Source of the DNA: Chlamydia trachomatis
GTDB taxonomy: Bacteria > Chlamydiota > Chlamydiia > Chlamydiales > Rhabdochlamydiaceae
DNA length: 64,000 nt
Reading direction: 5' to 3'
Assembly: GCA_945875745.1 (NCBI GenBank)
Contig: CAMCLJ010000002.1
Span: forward strand, 1 to 64,000
Shown here: piece by piece, positions 28,123 to 36,540 of the stretch
Numbering within the stretch: position 1 is the stretch's first letter
Layout of the letters: the number at the start of each line of letters is the position of its first letter
Notes under the pieces: generated by a model
What the model was told of the DNA's origin: nothing
The model's input: only the letters and a program-made list of their open reading frames with translations
Databases searched by the model: none
Program-made: the position numbers and the translations under genes

Positions 28123-30297
28123 GTGCAAGTTTCCAGCAAAGAATTTATTGATTCGGTTTTTTCTTCTGACGGAATTTTAAATAAGATTCTAAAAGATTAT
28201 GAGCTTCGAGATGAGCAAAGACAAATGTCTTTGCAAATTCTCGATGCTTATGAAAAAGAGAAAATTGCTCTTATCGAGGCTGGCACAGGCATCGGTAAAA
28301 GCTGGGCATATCTTATCCCTGCTATTTACTGGGCTGTCAGCCGTGGAGAGCAAACAGTTATTTCAACTCACACGATTCCTCTGCAGGAGCAGCTCACAGA
28401 AAAAGACGTTCCCTTTTTATTGAGATCTTTAGGAGTTGATATAAAAGTTGTCCTTGTTAAGGGGATGAGCAATTATATTTGTCTTAAAAAACTCAATGAA
28501 GTTCAAAATGAGACTCTAAGTTTACTTCCAGATGAGCATTCTAAGCTGTCTCAGGTACAAGATTTCGCAGAAACTTCCAATCACGGCTCTTATTCAGACC
28601 TTCCTTTTCCTGTACCTCAGAATGTATGGGATTTAGTGTCTGCTGAAAGGGGCTCTTGTTCTACGGTGCAGTGTCCCTATTATAGAGAGTGCTTTTTTTT
28701 TAAAGTCCGCAAACAGATGTCGGATGCGCAGGTCCTCATTGTTAACCATCACCTATTAATGGCGGATTTACTCGCAAGAGCCCCAGAAAAAGGGCGTGAA
28801 GAAAAGGCGTTGCTTCCCAAATTTCATCGCCTGATCATCGACGAAGCTCATCATCTTGACGAGATTGCATTAGAGAGCCTAGCTAAGAAAAATGATAAGA
28901 TAGATCTGGTGCGCTGGCTTGGTAGAATTTATTCTGACCACCATCCAGAAAAAAGTAGGTCTCAGCTGTTTTTAAAAGATCTCATCAGATCCAACATCAA
29001 AAACCCAACGCTTGAGATGAATCTTCAAACAGATTTGCCTGGAGAAAAAAGACAGGTCGCTCTTGCCATTGAAGATCTATTTAAACAGCTTGAGTTCTAC
29101 TGCCAAACATATTTAAAAGAAGATAGGGGATCAGAATCTAAAGATCTGCGTTGGCGACTCAAGGCCCAGCACCTTCTTAGCGCACATTGGCAGACAAATA
29201 TTAAACCTTCATTCCTCCAGGTGTCAGCTCATTTGCTCAAAATTGCAACAATGCTGGGTAATATCCGAGGTCAGCTCCGAGATGTCGATAAAAGTGTAAT
29301 GGAGAAGTTGGCCGTCCATTTACAGGAGATGGAATTTATAGCTCAAACCCTTTCTCAAAAAGCAGAGGATCTGAAAGCTTTTACAGAAAATGAACAAGAT
29401 GTTTCTCGGGTTCGTTGGATTGAAATGACCGGTTTTTTATCTAATATGATGCTTACAGATGCTCATCTCAACGTATCCGATTATTTAAAAACTCATCTTT
29501 TTGATCCTCGGGTATCGACTGTGTTATGTAGCGCAACTCTTACCTCTTCTCATACCTTTGATTTTATAAAAGAGAGGATTGGTTTGCGATCTTTGTCTTC
29601 CTCTTTAGAGCTTTCTGAAAAGATCTATCCTTCTCCTTTTGATTATATGAGCCGTGTACTGCTTCTTGTTCCGAAAGATATACCTCTTCCTTCAGAAAGT
29701 GGTTTTATGCAAGCTGCTGCCGATGCTATTTATCGTTCGATTCTAGCCAGCAGAGGTAGTTGCTTTGTTTTATTTACCTCTTATGACATGCTGCGACAGG
29801 TCTATCGCCTTGTCGAAGGGCGTCTTAATGGGTTTGCTTTATTAAGACAGGGCGATGCCTCAAGACAAGTATTAATCGAACAATTTAAATCTAAGGAAGG
29901 CAATGTCCTGTTTGCAACTGATTCCTTTTGGGAGGGGGTTGATGTTCCTGGAGAAGCTCTCAGATGTGTGATTATTGTTAAATTACCCTTTAAGGTCCCC
30001 TCTGATCCTATCTATCAAGCGTTTTCTGAGTTATATGAAAAGGATAATAGGGATCCCTTCTCACTCTACTCTCTACCTTCTGCTAGCATTAAATTTAAGC
30101 AGGGCTTTGGCCGTCTTATTCGAAAAAAAGAAGATCGAGGCTGTATTGTATGTTTAGATAAAAGATTAATGACTAAGTCTTACGGCAATACTTTTCTTAA
30201 AAGCATCCCTGATTGTAAAAAGGTATATGAAAATTCTGATACGCTCTTTGCTTCTATGAAAGATTTCTATGAAAAAACAAGGGATAAGAAAAGGTAA
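28123..30297 (+). CDS. DinG-family ATP-dependent helicase
   Basis: A 724-residue SF2 XPD/DinG-type DNA helicase. Motifs: Walker A EAGTGIGKSWAYLIP around residue 52, VISTHTIPLQEQL (Ia), LIIDEAHHLDE (DEAH, about residue 238), TVLCSATLTSS (III), GNVLFATDSFWEGVDVPG (V) and IKFKQGFGRLIRKKEDRG (VI). Cysteines in the segment GSCSTVQCPYYRECFFFKVR after CLKKL fit the Fe-S cluster that the family carries between motifs Ia and II, with the VNHHLLMADL stretch that follows. It begins at a GTG (28123); no better in-frame start is seen and the ribosome site is poor. It may be co-transcribed with rpoD. Role: unwinding of damage-associated or R-loop structures. Confidence 0.88.
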   Translation: MQVSSKEFIDSVFSSDGILNKILKDYELRDEQRQMSLQILDAYEKEKIALIEAGTGIGKSWAYLIPAIYWAVSRGEQTVISTHTIPLQEQLTEKDVPFLLRSLGVDIKVVLVKGMSNYICLKKLNEVQNETLSLLPDEHSKLSQVQDFAETSNHGSYSDLPFPVPQNVWDLVSAERGSCSTVQCPYYRECFFFKVRKQMSDAQVLIVNHHLLMADLLARAPEKGREEKALLPKFHRLIIDEAHHLDEIALESLAKKNDKIDLVRWLGRIYSDHHPEKSRSQLFLKDLIRSNIKNPTLEMNLQTDLPGEKRQVALAIEDLFKQLEFYCQTYLKEDRGSESKDLRWRLKAQHLLSAHWQTNIKPSFLQVSAHLLKIATMLGNIRGQLRDVDKSVMEKLAVHLQEMEFIAQTLSQKAEDLKAFTENEQDVSRVRWIEMTGFLSNMMLTDAHLNVSDYLKTHLFDPRVSTVLCSATLTSSHTFDFIKERIGLRSLSSSLELSEKIYPSPFDYMSRVLLLVPKDIPLPSESGFMQAAADAIYRSILASRGSCFVLFTSYDMLRQVYRLVEGRLNGFALLRQGDASRQVLIEQFKSKEGNVLFATDSFWEGVDVPGEALRCVIIVKLPFKVPSDPIYQAFSELYEKDNRDPFSLYSLPSASIKFKQGFGRLIRKKEDRGCIVCLDKRLMTKSYGNTFLKSIPDCKKVYENSDTLFASMKDFYEKTRDKKR

Positions 30298-30332
30298 AAT
30301 TATAAAAAGAATAGTAGGTTCGAGGCTTTATA

Positions 30333-30366
30333 AAAAAGAAACTAGATCTCTAGGTTTCTTTTTGAT
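30333..30366 (+). terminator. Rho-independent terminator after the dinG-like gene
   Basis: AAAAAAGAAACTAG pairs with CTAGGTTTCTTTTT (one bulged G) and ends in a T-run, about 40 bases past the helicase stop codon. Confidence 0.7.
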
Positions 30367-30467
30367 GTGTTTTATTTTAGGCAGAGTAATAACCTTAAGT
30401 CCTTGAAGATTCTGACTTTTTATTACCTTATATGCAAAGATCGATGATAGAAAGAGGTAATATTATA

Positions 30468-30540
30468 TGGAGTGTAGCGGTCTCGAACCGCTGACCTCGT
30501 CAATGCCATTGACGCGCTCTACCAACTGAGCTAACACCCC
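30468..30540 (-). tRNA. tRNA-Ala (anticodon GGC)
   Basis: The minus strand folds into a full cloverleaf of 73 nt: acceptor GGGGTGT / ACACTCC, D-arm GCTCAGTTGGTAGAGC, anticodon stem CGTCA/TGACG with loop ATGGCAT (anticodon GGC, reading GCC and GCU), variable AGGTC, T-arm AGCGG-TTCGAGA-CCGCT. The acceptor has the G3-U70 wobble pair that defines alanine tRNAs, and discriminator A73. The 3' CCA is not encoded (TAT follows), so it must be added by CCA nucleotidyltransferase. It stands alone between the dinG-like gene and the aminotransferase. Confidence 0.96.
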
Positions 30541-30751
30541 TTAAGGAATTGTATAGTAGCATAGTCCATCCTCTATATTCCTGCAATTATTACATTTTCA
30601 TAGAAGAATTCTATATTGAGGTAATCCAGGTCGATACCAAAAATGTTAGTCTTGCCTATTTATAAATAAGGGAGTTGAGAGAACGATTTAAAAATAATGT
30701 GAAATACTCATTAAAATAGGTAGAATGGAGTAAACATCAGTAGGTAAGCAT

Positions 30752-31948
30752 ATGTCGTGTTTTGCTAGGGTGCTACTTGCCCCATCCGATCCCATTTTTG
30801 GTCTTGTCAGTCAGTATCAAAGAGATCCTCGTAGCTCCAAGGTTGATTTAACAGCGGGTATTTATAAAAATGAGCTATTAAAAACCCCAATAATGCAAGC
30901 TGTCAAAAAAATCGAACATTATTTGCTTGCGCAAGAGGATAATAAGGAGTATTTGCCGATTCAAGGTGATGGGGGGTATCTATCTGCCGTAGCTAATATG
31001 GTATTTGGTTCAGACTTATCGAGAAATCTTTCTGATTGCATGAGCTCTTTTCAAACAATTGGCGGAACTGGAGCTCTGAGAATTGGTGGTGAATTGATTA
31101 AACAAGAGCTCGGAGACAAAATATATATTTCTGATCCCTCATGGCCAAATCATCAAGGGGTATTCTCTCGGGTAGGCCTTGTTGTCACTTGCTACCCGTA
31201 TTATAATTGGGTGACTCATCGATTTGATTTTGTAGCGATGGAGCAGTTTTTAAATGGACTACCTCCTAAATCTGTCGTATTGCTTCATGCAGGATGCCAT
31301 AATCCATCAGGTCAAGACCCAAGCTTTGAGCAGTGGCAAATGATGGCTAATCTATTTCGAGAGCGAGATTTAATTCCTTTTTTTGATGGGGCCTACCTTG
31401 GTTTTGCAGGAACTCCCGACGAAGATGCTTACCCCATTCGTTTATTTGCAAAGATGGGTATTGATATGTTTGTGGCTATTTCTTTTTCAAAAAACTTTTC
31501 TTTATATGGAGAACGTACGGGGGCTTTGTTTGTGTTATCTAGGGATAAGGATCTAGAAAAAAATGTTGCAAGTCAGTTAAAAACAATCGTCCGAAGAAAT
31601 TATTCCAATCCTCCAATGCACGGGATGAAAATTGTTAAAGGTATACTCCAAGATCCTATCCTGACTAAAGAGTGGCTATCAGAGCTTGCTGCAATGAGAC
31701 AGAGAATTGCTTCCGTGAAACAGGAGTTTATACTTAAACTAAGCTCTAGTTTAATTTCAAAAGATTACAAGTATCTACAAGAGGCCAGCGGAATGTTTTG
31801 TTTTTGCAGCCTTGGTACAAAAGAGGTTGAGCGTTTAAGGGAAGAATACGCTATTTATATGACGACAGATAGTCGAATCAATTTAGCTGGACTTATCTCT
31901 TCTAACATCGATTATGTAGTTAATTCGATTGTAAAAGTAGTAGGATAG
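30752..31948 (+). CDS. Aspartate/aromatic aminotransferase (class I, PLP)
   Basis: A 398-residue fold-type I aminotransferase of the AspC/TyrB subfamily, moving amino groups between glutamate/2-oxoglutarate and aspartate or aromatic acids. The start LAPSDPIFGLVSQYQRDPR and VDLTAGIYKNE are family signatures; HAGCHNPSGQDP is the cofactor-binding Asn region; SFSKNFSLYGERTGAL contains the PLP lysine (Lys247). Length is standard (about 396). An MreC-like gene follows after 3 bases, so both are one operon; Chlamydia has the same pair (tyrB followed by a conserved gene) as I recall. Confidence 0.93.
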   Translation: MSCFARVLLAPSDPIFGLVSQYQRDPRSSKVDLTAGIYKNELLKTPIMQAVKKIEHYLLAQEDNKEYLPIQGDGGYLSAVANMVFGSDLSRNLSDCMSSFQTIGGTGALRIGGELIKQELGDKIYISDPSWPNHQGVFSRVGLVVTCYPYYNWVTHRFDFVAMEQFLNGLPPKSVVLLHAGCHNPSGQDPSFEQWQMMANLFRERDLIPFFDGAYLGFAGTPDEDAYPIRLFAKMGIDMFVAISFSKNFSLYGERTGALFVLSRDKDLEKNVASQLKTIVRRNYSNPPMHGMKIVKGILQDPILTKEWLSELAAMRQRIASVKQEFILKLSSSLISKDYKYLQEASGMFCFCSLGTKEVERLREEYAIYMTTDSRINLAGLISSNIDYVVNSIVKVVG

Positions 31949-31951
31949 AGT

Positions 31952-33136
31952 ATGCGTAGAGTTTCTTATACCCCCTATGTTCTTCTACTCATCTTCTTAT
32001 TGTTGGTGTTAAGCCTGCCCGATCGGTTTACCCGAGGATTGAGGTCGTTGATTGTTTATACCGTGTCCCCGTCTTGGCAAGGTCTTGATTACGTAAAAAC
32101 AGCATCTTTAAATATTCTGACCTTACCTACTGTCAGAGATGTTGGAGGATACCATCCGCAAGAGTCAGCTGATTCTTTTCAAAAAGAACATGATTTACTT
32201 ACCACTCAGATTGAAAATTTAAGAACATGGCTCTTAATGGAGGATCGGATAGAAGAGCAGTTAATCCGTCTCAAAGAATTAAAAGGACAAAGTAGTTCGG
32301 ATTCTCAGTTGCAGTCATTTTTTCAAAGAAGGGCAAGAGAGATTTCGAAAATTTTAGAGCTTGAACTGTGTTCTTGTCCTGCTAAAGTGATTTTTCGAGA
32401 GCCTGCATCTTGGAGTAGTTTTGTATGGATTAACATAGGGGAAAAACAGAATAAAGTTCTTGGTAAAACTGTTATCGCTAAAAACAGTCCCGTTCTTTTA
32501 GATGGAGCTTTAATTGGTGTGGTTGAAGATGTCAGAAATGCTCAAGCAAAGGTGAGGTTAATTACTGATGCCCGTTTGCATGTGGCTGTTCGAATAGCAA
32601 GAGGCAGGGATCAAAATCAGCAGTTATGGCAGCAACTACAGTCGATGTTATATATGCTTGAGAATAGAAATGATCTGTTTCAGTCTGTAGAGGAACAGCA
32701 AGCTTTTATGTCTTTTTTTAATAGGATTAAAAGCAGAATTACAGCCAGTTGCCAGGATCGATATCTAGCGAAAGGACAGCTTCACGGTGGTAGTGCTCCT
32801 TTATGGCGTTCAAGAAGCTCTGTCCTTTATGGAATTGGTTTTAATTATGATTGGCCCGATCAAGAGGGGCCATCTAGAGATCTACGTTCAGGCCGGCCCT
32901 CTATTGATATGTCAATGAGTGATCCTATAGCTCTTCTAAAACAGGGAGATCTTCTTGTTACAAGTGGTTTGGATGGTGTCTTTCCACCTGGCCTTCCAGT
33001 GGCAGTTGTTAAAACAGTCACTCCCTTGCGTGAAGGAGCATCTTCCTATGATATCGTCGCAGAGGCTGTTGCAGTAAATTTAAGTGATGTTTCAACTGTT
33101 TTAGTTTTACCTCCTGTTGAGTTTGATCCTAGTTAA
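31952..33136 (+). CDS. mreC: MreC-like rod-shape/divisome scaffold protein
   Basis: A 394-residue protein with one N-terminal membrane span (residues about 9-25, VLLLIFLLLVLSLP), a coiled-coil stretch rich in Gln/Glu/Leu, and the two beta-barrel domains of MreC: NVLLDGALIGVVEDV-like text (SPVLLDGALIGVVEDVRNAQ), AKVRLITDARLHVAVRI, LLVTSGLDGVFPPGLPVAVV and a closing STVLVLPPVEF. MreC links MreB filaments to the periplasmic peptidoglycan synthases; in chlamydiae, which use MreB for polar division, it would act in the divisome. It is larger than most MreC proteins (about 280-370) owing to an insertion between the barrels (residues about 225-300). Confidence 0.85.
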   Translation: MRRVSYTPYVLLLIFLLLVLSLPDRFTRGLRSLIVYTVSPSWQGLDYVKTASLNILTLPTVRDVGGYHPQESADSFQKEHDLLTTQIENLRTWLLMEDRIEEQLIRLKELKGQSSSDSQLQSFFQRRAREISKILELELCSCPAKVIFREPASWSSFVWINIGEKQNKVLGKTVIAKNSPVLLDGALIGVVEDVRNAQAKVRLITDARLHVAVRIARGRDQNQQLWQQLQSMLYMLENRNDLFQSVEEQQAFMSFFNRIKSRITASCQDRYLAKGQLHGGSAPLWRSRSSVLYGIGFNYDWPDQEGPSRDLRSGRPSIDMSMSDPIALLKQGDLLVTSGLDGVFPPGLPVAVVKTVTPLREGASSYDIVAEAVAVNLSDVSTVLVLPPVEFDPS

Positions 33137-33181
33137 CAGAATTGAGATTCATCTTTTGTATATTCAACTTGCTCATTGATT

Positions 33182-33207
33182 AATCCAAGCGGTTAATTGG
33201 GTTTTTT
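33182..33207 (+). terminator. Probable terminator of the aminotransferase-mreC operon
   Basis: AATCCAA (33182-33188) pairs with TTGGGTT (33197-33203), 8-base loop, followed by TTTTC; located 46 bases after the mreC stop. Confidence 0.6.
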
Positions 33208-33385
33208 CTACTCATTCAGGTTTTGCTTAATTGAATAACAATGTTGTTACATCAGGGACTAAATTGAAATTATCTTTTTTTAATCTCAGATATTCTGATG
33301 TTTTTTGTAAAAAGTTTGACGAGAAAATTTATATCTCTTATAACCTGGTCCATGTCCCTTAAAACCCAAAATTTAGGATGGATTT

Positions 33386-33610
33386 ATGAAAAAACTATTT
33401 AGTCTTTTAACAGCTGTCATTGCATTTAATGCGATGGCTGTATTTGCAAGCGATCAGGAAATGAAAGAAATTGATCGAGAAGTAGCTCAAGAAGTCGCTT
33501 CTGGCTTTGATCAAGATAATAGTCAGGAAACTGCCCAAGACAATAGTCAGGAAACTGCCCAAGACAATAGTCAGGAAAAAGATTCTTCAGAAGTTGTTTC
33601 TGCAGAATAA
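33386..33610 (+). CDS. Small exported acidic repeat peptide
   Basis: A 74-residue protein with signal peptide MKKLFSLLTAVIAFNAMAVFA, cleavage predicted after VFA, leaving a mature acidic, Gln/Ser/Asp-rich peptide of about 53 residues without cysteines. It contains the octapeptide QDNSQETA twice and a partial third copy. AGGATGG precedes the ATG and a strong terminator follows, so it is an independent small transcription unit. I do not recognise a family. The low-complexity acidic mature part suggests a disordered secreted or periplasmic peptide. Confidence 0.75.
   Translation: MKKLFSLLTAVIAFNAMAVFASDQEMKEIDREVAQEVASGFDQDNSQETAQDNSQETAQDNSQEKDSSEVVSAE
33512..33577 (+). repeat. 24-base tandem repeat inside the small peptide gene
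   Basis: Units begin at 33512, 33536 and 33560. Units 1 and 2 differ at a single base (T/C at position 6 of the unit) and the third is truncated after 18 bases. Each codes for QDNSQETA. The in-frame, nearly identical units point to recent slippage and possible length variation between strains. Confidence 0.9.
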
Positions 33611-33636
33611 TTCATAGATTACCTTTGGAGCATCTG

Positions 33637-33664
33637 AAAACCCAGCAATGCTGGGTTTTTTTAT
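33637..33664. terminator. Strong rho-independent terminator (bidirectional)
   Basis: AAAACCCAGC-AAT-GCTGGGTTTTTTT: a perfect stem with a 3-base loop and T-run on the plus strand and an A/T tail on the other. It ends the small peptide gene and lies 11 bases from the 3' end of the convergent transferase gene, so it probably serves both. Confidence 0.93.
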
Positions 33665-33674
33665 ATAAAGAGGA

Positions 33675-34757
33675 TTAGACTTTTCTGCCCTGCATCTTAA
33701 GAAATATTTCGTTTTTTACTTCTTCCATTTTCCTTGGGTTTCCGTAGGCAAACTCATAGATTCTTTTTCTTATTTGTTTATATTTTTCTTGGCATACAGG
33801 TCTATTCGCATGTAAAAAATCATGAAGATTCAAAGAAGGATCCTCTGGGATCGAAAGACCGCACTGATGAAGAAAACAGCCTTCGGCATTCTTTTGTAAT
33901 TGCTTAACAGTATTAAAGAAAAACAGTGGTTTATCAAAGCTTAGAAAATCATAGCCTATAGATGAGAAGTCCCCAATATATAGATCGGCAAGCTCCAATA
34001 TTGGGTATATAGATGGGAATTTCGATAAAAAGATAATGCCTGGCTGATTTTCATATCGACTAGTAATTGACAGTGTTTGTGCGGGATGCAACTGCTCGAT
34101 GAGTGGGTGGATCTTTACAATAACATTCCATCTTGCTTGAAGATCTTGAATGACTCTATCGCAGCAAGAGAAAAAAGAAGAAGGATTTTCCCCATCTTCC
34201 CATGTGGGGGCGTATAAAATAGTTTGTAAATTAGAAATAAGATGCTTCTTTAGTATCCGATCGGTAAGAGAGTCGTAGAAGGGCTTATGTTTTTCATAAA
34301 AAGCCAATCGATAATTACCGGTAACAATTATCTCTTGGATATTGTCAACGGCTCCTGATGTCTTTAGAGAGCTCATCATGTGCTCCCCATACACTAATGC
34401 CATATCTTGTATAGGGTGGTGGGTGAGAGAAAATCCTTTGTCTGAATTCCCATGGGGGCAGTATACAAACCTCATTTCTTTTTGATATAAAAGTTTGAAA
34501 GAAGAGCTCATTTCCATTTGCGCAAATCTGTAGCTTTGAAAGATGATATCAAAGTGATTTACTAGAAAAGCCAAAGAAAGGTCTTGGAGATTGATGAGTT
34601 TTGCATTGAGATCAGGATAAAAGATTTTGGCAATATCGAACGTCTCTTGTTCCGTTACGATAAGAGGGATATTGAGCTCTTGGCTCAGCACTCCGATATG
34701 ATCTAGGAGGGTATCGGGTCCGGTTATAATTGCAACAGCACGTGGATAGGAATTCAT
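33675..34757 (-). CDS. CDP-glycerol glycerophosphotransferase-like transferase, copy 1
   Basis: A 360-residue protein with the GT-B-like fold of the TagB/TagF/SpsB family (PF04464-type). Key stretches are VYCPHGNSDKGF (the conserved His-Gly catalytic loop), IVTGNYRLAFY, TILYAPTWEDGENPSSFF, VIVKIHPLIEQLHP and ELADLYIGDFSSIGYDFLSF, which are the family's nucleotide and acceptor motifs. No membrane span is seen. It starts one base after the stop of its paralogue upstream, so the two are translationally coupled. Gram-positive relatives polymerise teichoic acids; in a chlamydia the product may instead be a phospho-substituted glycan or lipid. Substrate is unknown. Confidence 0.8.
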   Translation of the reverse strand: MNSYPRAVAIITGPDTLLDHIGVLSQELNIPLIVTEQETFDIAKIFYPDLNAKLINLQDLSLAFLVNHFDIIFQSYRFAQMEMSSSFKLLYQKEMRFVYCPHGNSDKGFSLTHHPIQDMALVYGEHMMSSLKTSGAVDNIQEIIVTGNYRLAFYEKHKPFYDSLTDRILKKHLISNLQTILYAPTWEDGENPSSFFSCCDRVIQDLQARWNVIVKIHPLIEQLHPAQTLSITSRYENQPGIIFLSKFPSIYPILELADLYIGDFSSIGYDFLSFDKPLFFFNTVKQLQKNAEGCFLHQCGLSIPEDPSLNLHDFLHANRPVCQEKYKQIRKRIYEFAYGNPRKMEEVKNEIFLKMQGRKV

Positions 34758-34758
34758 C

Positions 34759-35868
34759 TTAGTAGAAATTTAGTTCTTGTTCGGGAAAAGTTTTATAAAG
34801 AGTATCGATTTTTTCTTTCAGCTCTTTTTCTGTTAGAGGTAGTCCAAAAGTATACTCTGTAGTGGTCTTTCTTATATTTTCAAAATGCGCTCCATCTGTT
34901 GGAAGATAGGCTGAGAGAATCCTATATATGTCAGGGTATTGATTACGACGGATTTCAATACCACATCTATACAGGTATAGGCTCGGATCTTTGTCTGCTA
35001 TCCTGTTATTTTGATTTAAGAGGAGCATCGGTTTATTAAATGTTACAAAGTCATACCCTATTGAGGATGCATCGCCAATGTAAATATCTATGAAATCGAG
35101 TAATGGATAAATAGCTGGAAAATCTTCTATCCATAAGATTGAATTCTTCCCTTCACAGCAACCCAGAATCTGCTCTACCTTTGCTGGATCTTGGGCGTAT
35201 AAGTTGGGGTGGATTTTAATAATGAGATTATACTCTTGAGGTAGCTCATTAATAATATTCTTATATGCATCATATAAGGAGCTTGATTTTTCAAAGTCAT
35301 CCCATGTAGGTGCATAGAGGATAGTTTTTTTATTAGCTGGCAGCTTTCTTTCAATCTTATATTTAACCAAGTTTTTATAAAAAATTTGGTTTTTTAAATA
35401 ATAGGATAAACGGTAATTGCCGGTGATAGCATACGAGTGCCACTTGTCTAAGACCCCTTTGGTGTTCAGCACATCCCTCATTTTTTCTCCATAGATCAGA
35501 GCGCTTCTTTCCTCTTGGAGCGCTTCCATAAAGTAAGTGATATTGCCTTTATCTGAATTGCCGTGGGGACACCAAATCGTATGAATTTTTTTATTATGGA
35601 GTTTTTGTACAAAAAAAAAGGCATCATCAAAGAGCTGACGTACGCTGCAATGAAAGAGAATGTCAAAATTTTCAATAAGGTATGTGCCCATTGAAAGGTA
35701 AGTTTCAAGACGTAGATCAAGACTTGGATAAAACTCTTGTGCTAAAGTAAAAATCGATTCCTCTGTGACACAGAGAGGGATGCCTAAAAGGGAGCATAGG
35801 GGGGCTAGATGATCCAGATAGTGGGGCTGCGGCCCATAAATCAACCCTGCGACCCGATGTGAGGTCAT
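34759..35868 (-). CDS. CDP-glycerol glycerophosphotransferase-like transferase, copy 2
   Basis: A 369-residue paralogue of the gene that follows it. Shared motifs: GPQPHYLDHLAPLCSLLGIP at the N-terminus, IWCPHGNSDKG, AITGNYRLSYYL, TILYAPTWDDFEKSSSLYDA, LIIKIHPNLYAQDP and FIDIYIGDASSIGYDFVTF. The ATG at 35868 is chosen because a GGAG ribosome site lies 6 bases upstream; an upstream in-frame start at 35922 would overlap the preceding gene. Order on the minus strand is hypothetical helical protein, copy 2, copy 1, probably one operon. The two copies differ enough to have distinct acceptors. Confidence 0.8.
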   Translation of the reverse strand: MTSHRVAGLIYGPQPHYLDHLAPLCSLLGIPLCVTEESIFTLAQEFYPSLDLRLETYLSMGTYLIENFDILFHCSVRQLFDDAFFFVQKLHNKKIHTIWCPHGNSDKGNITYFMEALQEERSALIYGEKMRDVLNTKGVLDKWHSYAITGNYRLSYYLKNQIFYKNLVKYKIERKLPANKKTILYAPTWDDFEKSSSLYDAYKNIINELPQEYNLIIKIHPNLYAQDPAKVEQILGCCEGKNSILWIEDFPAIYPLLDFIDIYIGDASSIGYDFVTFNKPMLLLNQNNRIADKDPSLYLYRCGIEIRRNQYPDIYRILSAYLPTDGAHFENIRKTTTEYTFGLPLTEKELKEKIDTLYKTFPEQELNFY

Positions 35869-35893
35869 TATATACTCCGTCTTTTTCGCTATA

Positions 35894-36409
35894 TTATGGC
35901 TCTTGTATTGGGTAAGTGGCAATAGTTGCTTTTGATTTTATTATTTTCCCTTCGGCAGCCTGCCAAGGCATCAGGTGGGTCAGGCGTTCTGGATAATTAG
36001 TGTAGAGCTCATATCTTTTTGTGAGGGTATCATTTTTGCAGTTCTGTGTGTTCATGCTTTTAATTAGAGCGAGCATTTGTTCAGAAAGATAGTCGATTTC
36101 ACAGCCTTGTAGTTCCATCATATAAGCTATGTTGTTCGTTGAGGTTTCTTTTATTTTTGATTGGATATGAAAAGTTCTAATGGCTTCTGTAGCCACCATT
36201 CTTGCATTTCGTAACACGCTTAGTGTCTGCACCATAAAAAATCTGTCTTGTAGCGTTTTATGTAAGCTGTTTTTATCCAGCATAGTAAGAGCTACCTCCT
36301 CTTGGTGCATATTTCCAAGGACCTCCCTCATGATGCTAATTTCTTTTTTCATATACTCAGTGACATCGTTAGTCAGTCTTTGTAGAGTCTCTTGTAATGG
36401 ATTGATCAT
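35894..36409 (-). CDS. Hypothetical alpha-helical protein (FlgN-like?)
   Basis: A 171-residue, largely helical protein from the ATG at 36409, which has AGAGG five bases upstream (an in-frame start at 36442 is less likely). The first 90 residues are an amphipathic Leu/Glu/Met-rich helix pair (LQETLQRLTNDVTEYMKKEI, ALTMLDKNSLHKTLQDRFFM), a pattern resembling FlgN-type export chaperones, but the match is not decisive. The C-terminal part is polar and has YPERLTHLMPWQAAEGKIIK. It precedes the transferase pair by 25 bases. No membrane segment or signal. Confidence 0.6.
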   Translation of the reverse strand: MINPLQETLQRLTNDVTEYMKKEISIMREVLGNMHQEEVALTMLDKNSLHKTLQDRFFMVQTLSVLRNARMVATEAIRTFHIQSKIKETSTNNIAYMMELQGCEIDYLSEQMLALIKSMNTQNCKNDTLTKRYELYTNYPERLTHLMPWQAAEGKIIKSKATIATYPIQEP

Positions 36410-36540
36410 AAGGCCTCTTGTTTGTAATCTCTTTACAAGCAATAAGTATGCCAGGCTGGATAAGTCTTTCTTTTAAAGATCTTTATAAATTTCTACTCTT
36501 TGAGGTATCCTATTGAGCTTGTACACAGACCAGGAAGAAA

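Noticed and set aside
33512-33577. Tandem repeat considered as a CRISPR-like array
   Set aside because: Units are contiguous, in frame, and without spacers; it is an internal coding repeat. No CRISPR array was seen in the window.
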